From: Streptomyces sp. NBC_01788
GTDB lineage: Bacteria; Actinomycetota; Actinomycetes; Streptomycetales; Streptomycetaceae
Reading direction: 5' to 3'
DNA: 64,000 nucleotides
NCBI RefSeq assembly: GCF_035917575.1
Contig: NZ_CP109090.1
Location: 3,844,001 to 3,908,000, forward strand
A model generated the notes under the pieces. The model was not told where the DNA came from. It saw only the letters and a program-made list of their open reading frames with translations, and did no database searches. Each line of letters starts with the position of its first letter. Position 1 is the stretch's first letter. A program made the translations under genes and the position numbers. Shown piece by piece: positions 61,923-64,000 of this stretch.

Positions 61923-63992
61923 CTAGCGCGGGATGTGGACCTTCCGTTCCTCGCTCGCCTGGTCGATCTCCGACACCCGTACCGTCGCCTTCATGGTCCA
62001 GGTGCCGGGGATCGGGAGATTGAGGGTGTCGGTGCCCCAGTAGCCGCCCCTGTTGGTCAGCGCGGCGTCGATGGGACCGATGTTCCGTGCGGGCAGGGAC
62101 AGGGACAGGCGCAGTTCGGGGACGGTGGTCAGACCGCCGTCCGGACCGTAGACGACGGCCTCCACCGCGTTCTGGCCGACGCGGCCCGGTTCCAGGGTGA
62201 TCTGCACCTTGCCGTGACCGCCGGGGGTGCCGACGTCGAACGGGATGATCGTGACGGAGGCGCCCGGGACCCCGGCCACGGGCGCGGCCTGCGCCGCCTC
62301 GGCGGCCGCGCGGCCCGGCAGGGTGCCGGCCAGCACCGTGGTGAAGACCAGGACCGCGATGCCCACGGCGACCTCGGCCAGCACCGAGCGGCGCAGGGCA
62401 CGGCGGCAGACGTCGGGGGCGGACACGGATGTCTTCGTACCGGAGTCCTCCGCCGGTGCCTTCCCGTCGGACGCGGCCGGGTCCGTGTCCGAGGTGTCTG
62501 CCGTCACCAGCCGTGCCGTCCAGCGCCGGGAGCGGGCCGCCACGGCCAGCAGCAGCGCCACCACCACGAGTTTGACCAGCAGCAGCCGGCCGTACTCCGT
62601 GCCGGTGAGCGTGGTCCAGGAACCGAGGCCGCGCCAGGACTGGTAGACGCCGGTGACCACGAGGACGACGACGGCGCCGAAGGCGATCCGGGAGAAGCGC
62701 ACCACCGCGGCGGTCAGCGCGGGACCGTCGACGGAAGGCGCCGAGGCACCGGCCGCCGTCCGGCCAACCGCACCGGCCGCCGCGCGAGCCGGACCGTCGA
62801 CCGGAGCGGCCGAGGTCGCGGCGCCGTCCGAGGCCCCCGTGGCCGCAGTGCCCTCCAGGGCCGCGACCGTCGTACGGCCGCCGCTGTCCTCGGCAGACAC
62901 CGTGACCGCCGCCTTCGCCTTCGGCTCCGGGTCGCCGTCCGAAGAAGCCAGGGGCGCTTTCCGGCGCGTGGCCGGTGACGCGGCGCGTCCTGTCTCCGGC
63001 TCGTCCGGTGTGGCGTGCTGAAGGGTGGTCAGGAGGGCTGTCAGGCCGCCCAGCCAGACCGCCATCGCCAGCAGGTGCAGCACCGACGACGTCATCGCCA
63101 CCGGAACCTGGATGCCGGCCGAGGCGTGCTCGGACCCCGCCCACGTCAGCGCCAGGGCGAGGGCCAGCGCGGCACCCGCCGCCAGGTTCGCACGCGAGGG
63201 CTTCTCCTCCGGCGGGCGCCGGGACAGCCGTACGAGAAGGAGTGCCGCCGGTGCGAGCAGGGCCAGGCGGGTCAGCAGCACCAGGCCGGGGCGGCCGGTC
63301 AGGGTGCGGGCGAAGGCCGCGGGGTCGAAGGCCGACGCCGGACCGGTCCCGGTCTCGTAGGGCGCCCGCAGCACCAGCAGGGCGAGCGTGGAGGCCAGCA
63401 GCGCCCACCAGCCCGCCACCAGCGGCTTGCGCAGCGGGCCCGTGTGCGGCGGGCGGCACAGCAGTGCGAAGGCCGCCGTGCCGATCAGCAGGGCGGCGGC
63501 GCCGTAGGAGGTGTAACGCGCGAGATCGTAGAGGCCGCGGGTGGTGGGGTTCTCGGCCGGGCCGGTGTCGATCGCGGCCATCGTCGGGGACGGCTTTCCC
63601 ACGGAGAAGGTGAAGGCGCCGGAGACGGGGTGGCTGTCCGCCGACACCACCCGCCACGCCAGGGTGAACGTGCCTTCGCCGAGCCCCTCGGGGAACGCCA
63701 CCCGGGCCGTGTCCGGACGCCCCGGCGCGTGCTGCGGCTCGCCCGTAGGCACCCGCCGCCCCTCGGGGTCGAAGAGACGGAAGGAGTCGTCGAGCAGGCT
63801 GACGGACTCGGTGAAGGACAGAGTGACCGTGCCGGGCGCCGACTTGAGGACGGTTCCGTCGGCGGGGTCCGCGCCCCGCAGTGCGGCGTGCGCCGAGGCG
63901 GGTGAGGCGCCACCGAGGAGGAGCAGGACCAGTACCGCGCCGAGCAGCGTCAGCTTCCCAAGTCGCCGCCGCCGTACGCGTCCACGGCGCAC
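61923..63992 (-). CDS. Copper resistance protein, CopC-CopD fusion (5' end near window edge)
   Basis: At least 689 residues; the GTG at 63992 may be the start, but the frame stays open to the window edge. After an Arg-rich signal sequence the CopC domain begins at 'ASAHAALRGADPADGTVL'. The exposed N-terminal His after cleavage and 'SADSHPVSGAFTF' are copper ligands of the family. Eight or so membrane segments of the CopD part follow, with 'WLGGLTALL'. Between segments is a roughly 100-residue Ala/Ser/Gly-rich insertion (about residues 335-435). A C-terminal YtkA-like beta domain ('VQITLEPGRVGQNAVEAVVYGPDG') ends the protein. It likely binds copper outside the cell and moves it inward. Confidence 0.88.
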   Translation of the reverse strand: MRRGRVRRRRLGKLTLLGAVLVLLLLGGASPASAHAALRGADPADGTVLKSAPGTVTLSFTESVSLLDDSFRLFDPEGRRVPTGEPQHAPGRPDTARVAFPEGLGEGTFTLAWRVVSADSHPVSGAFTFSVGKPSPTMAAIDTGPAENPTTRGLYDLARYTSYGAAALLIGTAAFALLCRPPHTGPLRKPLVAGWWALLASTLALLVLRAPYETGTGPASAFDPAAFARTLTGRPGLVLLTRLALLAPAALLLVRLSRRPPEEKPSRANLAAGAALALALALTWAGSEHASAGIQVPVAMTSSVLHLLAMAVWLGGLTALLTTLQHATPDEPETGRAASPATRRKAPLASSDGDPEPKAKAAVTVSAEDSGGRTTVAALEGTAATGASDGAATSAAPVDGPARAAAGAVGRTAAGASAPSVDGPALTAAVVRFSRIAFGAVVVLVVTGVYQSWRGLGSWTTLTGTEYGRLLLVKLVVVALLLAVAARSRRWTARLVTADTSDTDPAASDGKAPAEDSGTKTSVSAPDVCRRALRRSVLAEVAVGIAVLVFTTVLAGTLPGRAAAEAAQAAPVAGVPGASVTIIPFDVGTPGGHGKVQITLEPGRVGQNAVEAVVYGPDGGLTTVPELRLSLSLPARNIGPIDAALTNRGGYWGTDTLNLPIPGTWTMKATVRVSEIDQASEERKVHIPR

Positions 63993-64000
63993 AGCGCCGT

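Overview
The window is high-GC actinobacterial DNA and almost certainly a Streptomyces chromosome. The evidence is the codon bias, GTG/TTG starts, and a gene order with bldC, valine dehydrogenase, a DUF3073 protein, an Lsr2-like protein, purF/M, purSQL, purC, purD, dnaX, SRP RNA and many tRNAs. As I recall it, this matches the S. coelicolor SCO4040-SCO4097 neighbourhood. A perfect parS-like ParB site between two tRNA genes (about 19.99 kb) suggests the region lies within a few hundred kb of oriC.

Region 1, about 1-14.43 kb, is accessory. An integrative mobilizable element sits against the 3' end of tRNA-Lys(TTT). It has a tyrosine integrase, an XRE regulator, an excisionase-like protein, a DUF3631 ATPase (probable replication function), a DUF2637 membrane protein, and a MobC/relaxase pair. 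Four 17-bp palindromes share the form TGT...ACA. Three lie exactly 24 bp apart in front of the ATPase gene and one covers the regulator's own start codon, which looks like a complete control circuit. No second attachment site was found, so the element probably runs past the left edge. In that case the left 5 kb is cargo: a four-gene overlapping operon (alpha-toroid-like lipoprotein, MacB-type ABC ATPase, permease, second lipoprotein) next to a small secreted protein with five cysteines. Between cargo and mobilization genes is a 939-bp unit with 14-bp inverted ends around a membrane protein gene.

Region 2, about 14.5-28.9 kb, is core: a DEAD-box RNA helicase with a repetitive Arg/Asp/Gly tail, a lipoprotein, a metallopeptidase, a membrane metallophosphoesterase, tRNA-Glu/Asp/Phe with parS, HrpA helicase, a second tRNA-Asp, a DUF6274-like protein, BldC, a conserved protein, valine dehydrogenase and a DUF3073 protein.

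Region 3, about 29-49.9 kb, holds most de novo purine genes in several units (purM-purF, purS-purQ-purL, purC, purD). Among them are an Lsr2-like nucleoid protein, three tRNA-Gly genes, an ABC exporter with a two-component system, a dimethylformamidase-like protein, an M48-derived membrane protein with a His-rich linker, dnaX and SRP RNA. One tRNA-Gly(TCC) lacks the canonical D-loop and T-loop bases in the way described for peptidoglycan-dedicated tRNA-Gly of staphylococci.

Region 4, about 49.9-64 kb, is more variable. It has tRNA-Ser, a LAETG cell-wall protein bracketed by direct repeats that include the tRNA-Ser 3' end, an MDR oxidoreductase, a GAP-family membrane protein, a translationally coupled MgtE-N/CBS protein plus NRAMP-related transporter (probable Mg2+ system), a MarR regulator with an MFS exporter, a STAS protein, a second DUF2637 protein, and a CopC-CopD copper protein at the right edge.
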